From assembly GCF_014137995.1 (NCBI RefSeq), contig NZ_JACGWV010000001.1, positions 1,860,001-1,924,000 of the forward strand: a DNA stretch of 64,000 nucleotides. The letters are read 5' to 3'. Position numbers and translations under genes: made by a program. Shown here piece after piece: positions 1-8,525 of the stretch. The notes beneath the pieces were generated by a model. It made no database searches, was not told the origin of the DNA, and saw only the letters and a list, made by a program, of their open reading frames with translations. The DNA is from Promicromonospora sukumoe. Lineage in GTDB: Bacteria; Actinomycetota; Actinomycetes; Actinomycetales; Cellulomonadaceae. Within the stretch, counting starts at the first letter, position 1; each line of letters opens with the position of its first letter.

Positions 1-853
1 TGGCGGTGTAGGTCGGGATCGCGATCCGCCGCACCGATGTCCGCGTCTTCGGATGCGGCTGCCGGTAGGTCGGCTTCCCCTTCGGGGACACGATCGTGCC
101 CGAGACCTGCAGGGTGGCGGGGGTGGTGGTCAGGTCGATGTCGCACTTCCGCAGGGCGAGGACTTCGCCGATGCGCAGTGAGGAGCCGAGCATGACCTCG
201 ATGATGACCTCCAGCTGCCCGTCCGGCTTTGGCCCGGGCGTCTTGGTGTCTCCGCGGCGCCAGGTGCGGGCCGCGGCCCGGATCGCCTGAATCTCCTCCA
301 GGCTCAACGCCGTGGCCTGAGTGACGGGCCGCTTGAGTCGCTTCGTGCCCGTGACTGGGTTCTTCTCGATCGCCTCGTACCGGTGCGCCATGCCCAACGC
401 CAGGTTCAGGACGACCTTGGCGTGCTTGGCCCGGGAGTAGGACTGGTGCGCCAGGGTGCGCAGGAACCGGTCGACCTTGCTGATCGTGATCTCACGCAGC
501 ACGAAGTGCTCGAATGCCGGCAGCACCAGCGTGCGCATGTCGCGCTCGTACAGATCCTTGGTGCCCTGGGCGAGGTCGGGGTCCAGATCGAGGTCCTCGA
601 GCCACACCTGGACCAGCTCGGAGAACGGGCTGTGGGGGTGCAGATCGCTGACACCGGCGACGATCCGGGTGCGGTGGGCGAGCTTGATCTTCAGCTCCTG
701 CTCCGCGGTCTCGGAGCCAGCGCTGGTGGCCTCCACAGGACGCAGGACCCCGTCCGGGTCCCGGAACCTCGCCCGCGCGGTCCACGACCGGGGGCCGTTC
801 TTGGTCGTGTTGATGCTGCCGAACGTTCCGATCGGGATCCGTGACCTAGCCAT
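1..853 (-). CDS. Tyrosine-recombinase integrase, partial (3' end beyond the window)
   Basis: The minus frame from ATG at 853 stays open to base 1, so 284 codons of the N-terminal part are present and the C-terminal catalytic box is cut off by the window edge. An N-terminal region up to about residue 70 is followed by a SAM-like core-binding domain (about 75-165) and the start of the catalytic domain. The first catalytic arginine sits in GSSLRIGEVLALR (Arg227), the usual box-I context of phage-type integrases. No strong ribosome site precedes the start. It lies 245 bases from a tRNA-Pro 3' fragment in the same orientation, as expected for an integrase that recombines at a tRNA 3' end. Whether His/Arg/Tyr of box II are intact cannot be seen. 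Confidence 0.85.
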   Translation of the reverse strand, partial: MARSRIPIGTFGSINTTKNGPRSWTARARFRDPDGVLRPVEATSAGSETAEQELKIKLAHRTRIVAGVSDLHPHSPFSELVQVWLEDLDLDPDLAQGTKDLYERDMRTLVLPAFEHFVLREITISKVDRFLRTLAHQSYSRAKHAKVVLNLALGMAHRYEAIEKNPVTGTKRLKRPVTQATALSLEEIQAIRAAARTWRRGDTKTPGPKPDGQLEVIIEVMLGSSLRIGEVLALRKCDIDLTTTPATLQVSGTIVSPKGKPTYRQPHPKTRTSVRRIAIPTYTA

Positions 854-1061
854 GGCGAATCACCGGCCCCGCAGACCGGAGGAGGAGAGGCCGCTGGGGC
901 TCGTGCCCGAGTGCTGTGGTGGTGTTCGATGCTCGAAGCCTGTCGAACCCGACAGGACGCGACGGAACCCGAACCAACCTTGGTGCGGGGGAGGGTCCAC
1001 CTGCGTCGGAGCGCTCAAAGTGGAGAGTAAATGGAGAGTGGTTCAAGTCTCAGAGACCCTT

Positions 1062-1093
1062 CAGGCCCGGGATTCGTTGGAATCCCGGGCCTG
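1062..1093. terminator. Perfect 14-bp hairpin beside the tRNA fragment
   Basis: CAGGCCCGGGATTC at 1062-1075 pairs perfectly with 1080-1093 around a GTTG loop. It lies just 3' of the tRNA-Pro fragment read on the minus strand, where a tRNA terminator is expected. There is no clear T-tract. It is probably the terminator that came with the tRNA 3' end. Confidence 0.6.
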
Positions 1094-1097
1094 ATCT

Positions 1098-1132
1098 GTC
1101 GGGCTGACAGGATTTGAACCTGCGACCCCTTG
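1098..1132 (-). repeat. tRNA-Pro 3' fragment (attachment-site scar)
   Basis: Read on the minus strand, this is the 3' half of a tRNA: an anticodon-stem remnant ending CAAG, variable loop GGGTC, the T arm GCAGG-TTCAAAT-CCTGT, and the 3' acceptor strand CAGCCCGA. The sequence agrees with actinobacterial tRNA-Pro with a CGGGCTG 5' acceptor strand. Upstream on the minus strand (above 1132) there is no anticodon arm, D arm or 5' acceptor strand, so the tRNA is not intact here. Such 35-45 nt copies are the attachment-site duplications left by integrases that use tRNA 3' ends. The tRNA identity is a recollection of the family, not a computed result. Confidence 0.7.
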
Positions 1133-1820
1133 CCGTGGGCCAAGCTCCACGTGACCTTGCCGCCAGGCACGCGAGGCTGCTGCTCGGCCGCTAGCCTGAA
1201 CCCGCGAGGCGCCCGCCTCGCGAACCGAGGAACACAGCCCTCCTTGCTGTTCATATCGTGCCCGTTGCTCGCCTCTGGCAGTAACGACTACCGACGGACG
1301 AAACCCAACCAGTGCCCAATCTGACCTGGTCAGTGGTGCCAGGCCAGGTCAGCGCTACGAAGCGCAGTCATGGGGCAGAGCTATCCACAGATTTTGACCA
1401 GTTCGGGTCAGGAACCTAGCGCGGGTGGCGCCATTCTCGTTGCCGTGGATGCCTGTCTGCCACCGTGACGCCTCGTTGACCTGATCGGTGTGGGGTTCGT
1501 CAGACACGGAACTGGCCGCGGACCCCCGCGGAACGGTCTGACGACAGCACCCGCTGTCTTCCTCAGCTCGGTGGAACGTCATTGGACGTTGCCCGGAAGG
1601 GGCGTCCGCTGCCCACGCGCACTGCAGCCATGCCTCAGACGTATCGATGGCCGAAACCTCACGGTCACCGCCGAGCGAGGTTCCTTGCAAGGTCTGACGC
1701 CGAAGCTGAGGCCGAACTGAGCTCAGGGGCACCGGCCCCAAAATCTGGCCGCCTGTGTCACGGCCGTGTAAAAACTCGTGGCCACTTCCGGCCAGTGGCC
1801 TGGACCGGTCGCTGACGCTC
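1133..1820. other. Gene-poor stretch with possible IS21-like end
   Basis: No convincing gene is present; open frames on both strands have atypical composition and lack ribosome sites. Around 1754-1800 the sequence (TGTGTCA followed by TAAAAACTCGTGGCCAC and the dyad GGCCACTTCCGGCCAGTGGCC) resembles the terminal and upstream region of IS21-family insertion sequences, but no istA or istB reading frame follows. It may be a solitary IS end or chance similarity. Confidence 0.3.
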
Positions 1821-1850
1821 TTGCTTCCTGGCCGTGACGCTGACTAGACA
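1821..1850 (+). promoter_or_regulatory. Candidate promoter of the subtilase gene
   Basis: TTGCTT (1821-1826) and TAGACA (1845-1850) are separated by 18 bases, 60 bases before the subtilase start. This is a plausible housekeeping-sigma promoter judged by eye only. Confidence 0.3.
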
Positions 1851-1909
1851 GCCTTCATGCAACCGGAAGCACCTGTCGTGCTGCCGGGCGACCGAGAGGC
1901 ACGGCCAAC

Positions 1910-4900
1910 ATGTATCGAAGAGTGATCGCAGGTCTCGTCGGGGCGATCGTAGGTGTCACCACCACGGAGATGGCCGCCGCGTCGAACGACCCGTCCGACA
2001 CCACGCCGGCAACCCTGGGGAGCGCGGCGACGTCCGTCACCCTGCTCACCGGCGACACCGTACGCGTCACGGCGCTCGACGGCCGCCGGTCCGCGACGAT
2101 CGAGCCGGCCGAGGGGCGCGAGGCGGTCACCGTCCACCAGCTCGAGATCGACGGCGAACTGCACGTGCTGCCCCAGGACGCGCTCCCGTACGTGGCGGAC
2201 GACGCGCTCGACCTGGAGCTGTTCAGCATCGACGCGCTGATCGACCAGGGCTACGACGACGCCTCCACGGACACGCTGCCCGTGATCGCCACGTACGGCG
2301 AGGGCATGCGGGCGCAGGACGTCGAAGCCTTCGCCGGGGCTGAGCCCGAGAACCTGCTGGAGAGCATCGACGGCCAGGCGCTCGCCGTGGACAAGAGCCG
2401 GGCCGGGGGCTTCTGGGCCTCGATCACCTCGGGCGACGTCGGCGCGGCGTCCGCCGGAGGGGCGGCGGACCTGGCCGGCGGCGTCGAGAAGCTGTGGCTC
2501 GACGGCAAGGTGGAGGTCGACCTCCACGAGAGCACGGCGCAGATCGGCGCGCCGGCCGCCTGGGAGGCCGGGCTCGACGGCACCGGCGCCACCGTCGCGG
2601 TGCTGGACACCGGCATCGACGCGACCCACCCCGACCTCGTGGGGAAGGTCGTCGCGCAGGAGAACTTCACGCCCGAGTCGTCCCCGTACGACGGCCACGG
2701 GCACGGTACCCACGTGGCCGCGACCGTCGCCGGCACCGGCGCGGGGTCCGGCGGCCTGCGCGCCGGAGTGGCCCCGGGCGCTGACCTGATCGTCGGCAAG
2801 GTGCTGGACGACTCGGGGAGCGGCTCCGAGTCGGAGGTCATCGCCGGCATGCAGTGGGCGGCGGAGTCCGGTGCCGACGTCGTGAACATGAGCCTGGGCG
2901 GTGACCCCACCGACGGCACCGACCCGATGAGCCTTGCCGTGGACGAGCTGTCCGCCGCCCACGACACGCTGTTCGTCGTGGCGGCGGGCAACAGCGGCCC
3001 GGGGGCGTCGACCGTGGGTTCGCCGGGCGCCGCGACCACCGCGCTGACGGTCGGCGCGGTGGACCGGGACGAGAGCCTCGCCGAGTTCTCCAGCCGCGGC
3101 CCCCGCGTGGGGGACCTGGCCGTGAAGCCCGAGATCACGGCGCCCGGCGTCGGCATCGTCGCCGCGCGTTCCGGCGGCACCAGCATGGGCACCCCGGTCG
3201 ACGCCCTGTACACCGGGGCGAGCGGCACCTCCATGGCCTCGCCGCACGTCGCCGGAGCCGCGGCGATCCTGGCCGCGCAGCACCCCGGCTGGTCGTCGTC
3301 GGCGCTGAAGGACGCACTGGTCAGCACCGCTGCCCCCGCCGACCTGGGCGTGTACGAGCAGGGCGGCGGCCGGGTCGACGTCGCCCGGGTCACCACCCAG
3401 GAGGTGGTCGCCACCGGCTCGCTGAGCCTGGGGGCCTTCGACGACGGCGACACCGACACCGTCACCCGCGACGTCTCCTGGACGAACTCCGGTGACACGG
3501 ACGTGGAGCTCGACCTGGAGCTCGCGCTCACGAACGCCCGGGGCGACTCGCCGGGCGACGCCATCACGGTCGACGGTGACACCGTCACGGTCCCCGCGGG
3601 AGAGACGGTGACCGCTCCGCTGACCGTGGACGTGGCCGCACTGCCCGTGGGCCAGTTCACCGGGTGGCTCACGGCCAGGGCCGGTGACGTGGTGGCCCGC
3701 ACCACGGTGGCCGTGACCAAGGACCCGCCGGTGCACACCGTCACCCTCCGCGGCCTCGGCCGGGACGGCAAGGACGCCCAGGCCTCGCCGGTCGCCCTGT
3801 TCGGCGCGGACCCGCGCTTCGACGTCGTCACGTTCGACTCCGCGACCGAGACCCGCACGATCGAGCTGGCCGAGGGCACCTACTTCCTGCACGCCGCGAT
3901 CGACGGCGCCGACGAGCGGGACACCTCCGTCGTCGTCGACCCGGACCTGGAGGTCACGGGCGACATGGAGCTGGTGCTCGACGCCCGCACGGCCAACCAC
4001 GTCGAGATCGAGACGCCCAAGCCCTCCGTGGCACGCGGCACCCTCGGGTTCACCACCTACCGGCAGCTCGGCTCGCGGTCCTTCACGAACTCGACCATGA
4101 AGTTCGACGGCACGTCGGACATCTATGTCACGCCCACCGACCGCGCGGAGGGCGGGGAGTTCGAGTTCACCTCGCGCTGGCAGCTCTCCGCGCCGATGCT
4201 GCGGGCCGAGGAGCCCGGCCTGCGGGGCCTGTCGCTGACGCCCCGGTACGAGCAGCACTCGCCGGAGGCCGACGTACGGGGCTTCGTGCCGGTGGTCGAC
4301 GTCGGCCAGGGGCGGCCCGAGGACTACGCCGGCCGTCGCGACGTGCGCGGCGCGATCGCGGTGGCCCACCTGGAGGACAAGGGCGCGACGGACGACGCCG
4401 TGGCCGCCGCCGTCCGGGCCGGTGCCGTGCTGCTGCTGATCGCCCCGCCCGCGGACGACCTGTGGTGGGTCAGCTTCACGGGCCAGGGACCCCGGATGGC
4501 GCTGCCCACGGCGGTGCTGTCCGCCCAGGAGGCGCAGCAGGTGGCCGACCGGCTGGAGCGGGGCTTCCCGAAGCTCCGGCTGCGGCTCGACGGCGACCAG
4601 CAGGTGCCCTACCGGTACGACGTGGTCCAGGTGTCGGCCGACCGTGTGCCGGAACGCGTGCGGCACACCGTGTCGTCGAGGAACACCACGACGGTCACGG
4701 CGAACTACCACTCCATGGGTGGTGAGGACTGGGCCAAGGAGCAGCGGTTCGCCTGGCGGCCCTGGCAGTCCACGACGATTGTCGAGCGCCAGCACGAGCT
4801 GAGGGAGGCGCAGTCGCGCACCGAGTACGTCTCCTCGGGCGACCCGGACACCCTGTGGCGCCAGCACGTGCTGCACTACAGCTCTTGGGACTCCTTCAAC

Positions 4901-5623
4901 CCGCTCATCGGCGGCTCGGTCCACGACACGCGCACCTACCGGCCCGGTGAGCGGATCACCTACGACTGGTTCGGCGGGGTGCAGCGCCCGGTGGTCGGTG
5001 GGGCGCAGCGCACCGGTGACTCGCTGAGGCTCGACGCCGCGGAGTTCGTCCAGGGCCCGGGGGAGACCTACCAGCGGGCGGCCGTGCCCGAGGAGTCCAC
5101 GAGCCGGGTCCTGGAGGACGGCGTCGTGATCGGCGAGGGCGCCGGCCTGTCCGGGACGTACCCGGCCACGAAGCGGTCGGCGACGTACCGGGTGGAGCTG
5201 AGCACCCGGCGCGACGACCCGGAGTGGACCTTCGGTACCGCCACCGACAGCGTGTGGACCTTCCGGTCCGAGCGGCCACGCTCCGGTGCGACGTCGTCGC
5301 TGCCGCTCATGCGCGTCGACTACGACGTGCCGGTCGGCCTCGACAACCTGGTGAGCACCAAGGGCTCCACCCACGACGTGCGCCTCACCGTCGCGCACCC
5401 GGGCGTTCAGCGGGCCCCGCGGGTCACCTCGGTCGAGGCGTGGGCGTCGTTCGACGACGGCCGCACCTGGGACAAGGTGCGGGTCGACCGGCACCGGGAC
5501 GGCTTCGACGCCGAGGTCCGCCACCGGGGCCAGGACGGTCCGGTCTCGCTGAAGGTGCGGGCGACGGACTCCGACGGCAGCACGGTGACCCAGTCGGTGG
5601 TGCGGGCCTACGGGCTGGACTGA
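1910..5623 (+). CDS. Secreted subtilisin-like serine protease (S8) with long C-terminal region
   Basis: This 1237-residue protein starts with a short Sec-type signal (MYRRVIAGLVGAIVG, cleavage probably near residue 25) and a propeptide of about 170 residues. The catalytic domain carries the full subtilase triad: Asp233 in VAVLDTGID, His265 in GHGTHVA and Ser441 in GTSMASPHVAGAA, with oxyanion Asn361 in VVAAGNSGPG. After about residue 490 come about 750 residues of mostly beta-rich sequence, beginning with a domain of the kind that often follows S8 peptidases; no sortase motif or transmembrane anchor is seen at the C-terminus. The start has GAGAGG upstream at a reasonable distance. It should be an extracellular endopeptidase; the substrate is unknown. 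It is monocistronic, followed 17 bases later by a large hairpin. Confidence 0.93.
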   Translation: MYRRVIAGLVGAIVGVTTTEMAAASNDPSDTTPATLGSAATSVTLLTGDTVRVTALDGRRSATIEPAEGREAVTVHQLEIDGELHVLPQDALPYVADDALDLELFSIDALIDQGYDDASTDTLPVIATYGEGMRAQDVEAFAGAEPENLLESIDGQALAVDKSRAGGFWASITSGDVGAASAGGAADLAGGVEKLWLDGKVEVDLHESTAQIGAPAAWEAGLDGTGATVAVLDTGIDATHPDLVGKVVAQENFTPESSPYDGHGHGTHVAATVAGTGAGSGGLRAGVAPGADLIVGKVLDDSGSGSESEVIAGMQWAAESGADVVNMSLGGDPTDGTDPMSLAVDELSAAHDTLFVVAAGNSGPGASTVGSPGAATTALTVGAVDRDESLAEFSSRGPRVGDLAVKPEITAPGVGIVAARSGGTSMGTPVDALYTGASGTSMASPHVAGAAAILAAQHPGWSSSALKDALVSTAAPADLGVYEQGGGRVDVARVTTQEVVATGSLSLGAFDDGDTDTVTRDVSWTNSGDTDVELDLELALTNARGDSPGDAITVDGDTVTVPAGETVTAPLTVDVAALPVGQFTGWLTARAGDVVARTTVAVTKDPPVHTVTLRGLGRDGKDAQASPVALFGADPRFDVVTFDSATETRTIELAEGTYFLHAAIDGADERDTSVVVDPDLEVTGDMELVLDARTANHVEIETPKPSVARGTLGFTTYRQLGSRSFTNSTMKFDGTSDIYVTPTDRAEGGEFEFTSRWQLSAPMLRAEEPGLRGLSLTPRYEQHSPEADVRGFVPVVDVGQGRPEDYAGRRDVRGAIAVAHLEDKGATDDAVAAAVRAGAVLLLIAPPADDLWWVSFTGQGPRMALPTAVLSAQEAQQVADRLERGFPKLRLRLDGDQQVPYRYDVVQVSADRVPERVRHTVSSRNTTTVTANYHSMGGEDWAKEQRFAWRPWQSTTIVERQHELREAQSRTEYVSSGDPDTLWRQHVLHYSSWDSFNPLIGGSVHDTRTYRPGERITYDWFGGVQRPVVGGAQRTGDSLRLDAAEFVQGPGETYQRAAVPEESTSRVLEDGVVIGEGAGLSGTYPATKRSATYRVELSTRRDDPEWTFGTATDSVWTFRSERPRSGATSSLPLMRVDYDVPVGLDNLVSTKGSTHDVRLTVAHPGVQRAPRVTSVEAWASFDDGRTWDKVRVDRHRDGFDAEVRHRGQDGPVSLKVRATDSDGSTVTQSVVRAYGLD

Positions 5624-5640
5624 CCGGGGGAGCCTGGCCG

Positions 5641-5700
5641 ACCTGTCGGCGGGCCCACCCGAAGGGACGCGTTCCCGGGAGGGTGGTCCGGCCGACAGGT
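5641..5700. terminator. Large imperfect hairpin after the subtilase gene
   Basis: A 20-nt arm beginning ACCTGTCGGC (5641-5660) pairs with 5681-5700 ending GCCGACAGGT with only two mismatches, and the loop itself can form GGGA/TTCCC. It begins 17 bases after the subtilase stop codon and is the likely transcription end. Confidence 0.7.
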
Positions 5701-6002
5701 CGTGTGTGCTACGGCAGCGCAATGTCATCGACCTGGGTCAGTTGGTGGATCCTGCCTCCGAACGTCTGCGAGGCGGGCGCCGAACGGGGCGCCACTCGTT
5801 CTGGCAGTGCACACTTCACAGCGGTTCCGGTCGTCCGCCCGCAGACGCGTGTTTCGTCGGTGGGGCATTCACGCCTCCCAGACAAACGTCAGCGCCACGC
5901 GTACATTGACACGCCTGGAGCCAGGGTGAGCGGTTGGTGCCAACCAGCCCGCGTCAATGTCCAGCCCATCGGCTTGATCAGCGGCTAGCGGTGCCTACAT
6001 GA
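5701..6002. other. No gene recognised
   Basis: About 300 bases between two hairpins, separating the subtilase from the convergent TrpA-like operon. Open frames here are short and lack plausible starts. Confidence 0.5.
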
Positions 6003-6068
6003 AACTGGCGACTGCCCGCCGCAGGTGGTCTCTACGGCGGGTTGTTCGGTTGTGCTCAGTCGCCAGTT
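6003..6068 (-). terminator. Nested hairpin at the 3' end of the TrpA-like gene
   Basis: AACTGGCGACTG (6003-6014) pairs perfectly with 6057-6068, and inside it CCCGCCG (6015-6021) pairs with CGGCGGG (6035-6041). One arm overlaps the last codons of the TrpA-like gene, so the structure forms at the very end of its mRNA and probably terminates the operon. Confidence 0.6.
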
Positions 6069-7174
6069 ACGTAGCGAACCACCTTGATGAGTTGTTCGAA
6101 GGTCTCGTACCGGCCAGGGTTCTCTTGGAGAAGCCACAGGTAGGTGTCCGCTTCCGTGTCGGAGACGGCCCCGGCGCGGATCTTGTCGTCCAGCTCGTCG
6201 CGCAGTTGCTCGTCGAAGCCGGGCAGTGTCATGGTGCTCGTCGTCTTGCGTACCTTCGCCGGGGGGTGGATCGATCGGTAAGAGGGGGCGTCACCGGCGG
6301 GCTCAGCCCGCGGTCGGGAGCGGCGGACGCCGTCGGCCAGATCCCGGGCGACGAGAGCGAGGTTGTCCAGCCGGTCCTGCCATGGTTTGTGCGTCAACAG
6401 CGCGCGCACCAGGGTCGAGTCGACGATGACGCCGTCGGCCCATCTGCCGACCTCGGCCGCCTGATCACCGGAGGAGATGCTCAGGGCGACGCACACCCTG
6501 TTCGCTCCCGCGTTCCGGGCGTTCTTGACAAGTTCCTCGGCCTGTTTCCCTATGGCCTCGTGGGTCGCCGTGACGTCGATAGTGGAGGCCGCGTACACGA
6601 AGCCACGTGACAGCTGTGCCGTACCGGCCAGGGCATCGAGCCGCGAGTTCGCGTTCGGTGCCATCAGGAAAATGAGGTCCAAGCCGTGCCGATAGCTGGC
6701 CGCGAGCCATTCATCGGTTTGGTCCGGAGGCAGGTCCGGGGTGATCAGTCCCGCCCCGCCGGCTTCGGCCAAGTCGTGGACGAAGCGGTCAACGTCGTAG
6801 CGCGCGATCGGGTCCCAACAGGTCGTGACCAGCACCTCGACGTTCGGCGTGTGCTGACGCAGCTGCTGCACCGCCTCGAAAAGGTGCTCTGACCGCGTCC
6901 TGGGTGCCTGTGCGGCTCGGTGGGTCTTGGGTCCGTCAATCATATGATCGGGGATCCCCAGCTCGATGATGTCCACGCCATTGTCGGCCAGGACCATCAG
7001 CGCCTTGATGCTCCGTGCCGGGTCAGGGAACCCGAGTGGCAGGTACCCGACCAGTGCGGGGCGGCCTTCTTGCTCGACCAGGCGGTCCAGTAGTGCCGCC
7101 GTCCTGCTTCCGCCCGATCCCACAGTTCTTGACCCCTCGCCATGATGTGTTCTGTCTCGTTTCTGCCTTGTCAC
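6056..7174 (-). CDS. Orphan TrpA-like TIM-barrel protein with novel C-terminal domain
   Basis: Residues about 25-285 of this 372-residue protein match the tryptophan synthase alpha fold: YLPLGFPDP, then IIELGIPDHMIDGP with Glu71 and Asp80 at the positions of the catalytic Glu/Asp of TrpA, Tyr194 before the mobile loop (YAASTIDVTA) and ADGVIVDSTLV near the end of the barrel. TrpA normally has about 260-270 residues; here about 85 more (Pro/Arg-rich linker, then 315-372) form an extra domain I do not recognise. No trpB, trpC or other trp gene is nearby, so it is unlikely to serve tryptophan synthesis; it may cleave indole-glycerol phosphate (a BX1-like lyase role) or an analogue. Start is GTG with GGAG five bases upstream, 10 bases after a small gene, so translation is probably coupled. 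Confidence 0.85.
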   Translation of the reverse strand: MTRQKRDRTHHGEGSRTVGSGGSRTAALLDRLVEQEGRPALVGYLPLGFPDPARSIKALMVLADNGVDIIELGIPDHMIDGPKTHRAAQAPRTRSEHLFEAVQQLRQHTPNVEVLVTTCWDPIARYDVDRFVHDLAEAGGAGLITPDLPPDQTDEWLAASYRHGLDLIFLMAPNANSRLDALAGTAQLSRGFVYAASTIDVTATHEAIGKQAEELVKNARNAGANRVCVALSISSGDQAAEVGRWADGVIVDSTLVRALLTHKPWQDRLDNLALVARDLADGVRRSRPRAEPAGDAPSYRSIHPPAKVRKTTSTMTLPGFDEQLRDELDDKIRAGAVSDTEADTYLWLLQENPGRYETFEQLIKVVRYVTGD

Positions 7175-7184
7175 AGGGCTCCGG

Positions 7185-7376
7185 TCACTTGGCTCGTGGT
7201 CTCGAGCGCAGCGCGGCTCTCGTAGCGATGGTCAACGCCCTGCCCACCGCGGGGTCACGTTGTGCCTGGTCGATGAGCGAGCTCATCATCGCTTCGAGCT
7301 GTTGCGGTTCCTTGCTCGCGGCTCGCACCAGGTCGTACATCACTTCCGAGTCGGCCCGAGGTGTTCGCTCGTTCAT
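7185..7376 (-). CDS. Small acidic/helical protein upstream of the TrpA-like gene
   Basis: A 63-residue protein (MNERTPRADSEVMYDLVRAA...) with a good ribosome site (AAAGGA, six bases before ATG). It is predicted helical, lacks Cys and Trp, and ends in a basic tail. The same frame stays open to an ATG at 7442 (85 residues, adding a segment containing ALHCFTKRW), which could use the GGAGAG further upstream. I do not recognise the family. The segment LIDQAQRDPAVGRAL loosely recalls leader peptides of the NHLP type, but no core peptide or maturase is evident. It is co-transcribed with and probably coupled to the TrpA-like gene 10 bases downstream. Confidence 0.6.
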   Translation of the reverse strand: MNERTPRADSEVMYDLVRAASKEPQQLEAMMSSLIDQAQRDPAVGRALTIATRAALRSRPRAK

Positions 7377-7637
7377 CGAGGTTCCTTTCCAACGCTTGGT
7401 GAAGCAGTGAAGGGCAGTAGGTGAAGACAGCGACGGGTGCATCCATGGCTCTCTCCTCGCCGTTCATGCAGGCGCTCCGTCGGCGCGACATAGCCGACCG
7501 CGCGCCCGCTGGCCTCGTCGGGTTGTCGCCGAGGCGTTCGTTTCATGCGTGCTGACCGAACCCACCGCCACCGGAGTCGCGCCACTGGGTTGGCAGGGGA
7601 GAGCGACCCTCTCTCGGCGTGGAGACCGGCCAGCGTA

Positions 7638-7661
7638 TTCTATCCCTCACGGTACAGAATG
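7638..7661 (-). promoter_or_regulatory. Promoter/operator site, copy 1 (TrpA-like operon)
   Basis: On the minus strand the 24-nt site reads ATTCTGTACCGT followed by GAGGGATAGAAT. The last six bases TAGAAT are a good -10 box pointing at the small gene and the TrpA-like gene. The ends ATTCT/AGAAT form a dyad, and 21 of 24 positions agree with a second site at 9603-9626. A regulator bound here would block the -10 region. No such regulator can be assigned. Confidence 0.6.
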
Positions 7662-7710
7662 AGGGTAGGGTGTCCCCCGTGGCAGGAACGGAATCGATGA
7701 AGGAGGGGCT

Positions 7711-8424
7711 ATGGCTGTCGACACTCCCGAAGGTGCGGTGACCGGTAGTGCTCGGTTGGAGGCGCCGGGATGGCTGGAGATTCTGACGGGAGGTGCCACT
7801 TATGCAGCGGCCTTCCTTCTCGTGGCCGTGCTGCTGCCACTCGTCGAAGATCCCGCTGTCCATGGCATCGTAGGGCTCGTCGTATCGGGTGCGATGGGGC
7901 TCGTCGCGTTCTCTGCTGCGGTCCTCGTCCGGATCCGAGGGCTCTCGGCCTTCGGGATCCGGCGGGCGAAGCCGCGCCACCTTGTCGTCGCTGCGCTGCT
8001 CGGCGTGGCCGCGTACGTCCTGGGCACGGTCGCTGCGATCGTCTACATGGTCGTCAGTGGCGACACGCAGAACGTCCAGACGAGCTACCAGGCTGCTGCT
8101 GCGGGCGGCTGGTGGTCGCTGGCCTTTGCGATCATCGCCGGTGCCGTGCTCACACCGCTGGGCGAGGAGGCGTTCTTCCGCGGTGTGCTCGCCAACGCCT
8201 TTCTGGCGCGCTACAAGGCATGGATCGCAGTGCTCGCCAGTGCCGCGATCTTCGCGGTCGCCCACGGCATCAATCCCGTGCTGCCCGTGGCGTTCGTCGT
8301 CGGCGTGCTGACCGCGCTGCTGTTCCGCTGGTCGGGATCGATCTGGCCCGGCGTCCTGCTGCACGGGGTCAACAACGCGACGGCGCTGCTCGTCCCGCTC
8401 CTTGTCACCCGTGCCGGGGTATAG
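7711..8424 (+). CDS. CPBP family intramembrane metalloprotease
   Basis: A 237-residue membrane protein with about six hydrophobic segments. It has the CPBP (Abi, CAAX-protease-like) motifs in order: EEAFFRG (Glu152, Glu153, Arg156), HGIN (His185) and HGVNN (His218), the residues thought to hold the metal. Start is ATG with GGAGG five bases upstream. Known members process prenylated proteins, act in bacteriocin self-protection or quality control; the substrate here is unknown. It is divergent from the TrpA-like operon, so the two promoters share the region 7640-7710. Confidence 0.88.
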   Translation: MAVDTPEGAVTGSARLEAPGWLEILTGGATYAAAFLLVAVLLPLVEDPAVHGIVGLVVSGAMGLVAFSAAVLVRIRGLSAFGIRRAKPRHLVVAALLGVAAYVLGTVAAIVYMVVSGDTQNVQTSYQAAAAGGWWSLAFAIIAGAVLTPLGEEAFFRGVLANAFLARYKAWIAVLASAAIFAVAHGINPVLPVAFVVGVLTALLFRWSGSIWPGVLLHGVNNATALLVPLLVTRAGV

Positions 8425-8525
8425 CGACGGCCGCGGAGTGTCGGCGGTGTGACGCGTTCCGGTCGCGGGCGCTCGCCGCTGCAACATAACGATCAACAAG
8501 ATGAAGGCACGCACAAGGAGGAGAC

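Noticed and set aside
1098..1190. An intact tRNA gene at the left edge
   Set aside because: Only the variable loop, T arm and 3' acceptor strand can be drawn; no anticodon, D arm or 5' acceptor strand lies upstream.
1844..5728. A 1294-codon open frame on the minus strand opposite the subtilase gene
   Set aside because: It is the antisense shadow of a high-GC gene: Arg/Gly/His-rich, no domains, no ribosome site, while the plus strand has a complete catalytic triad.
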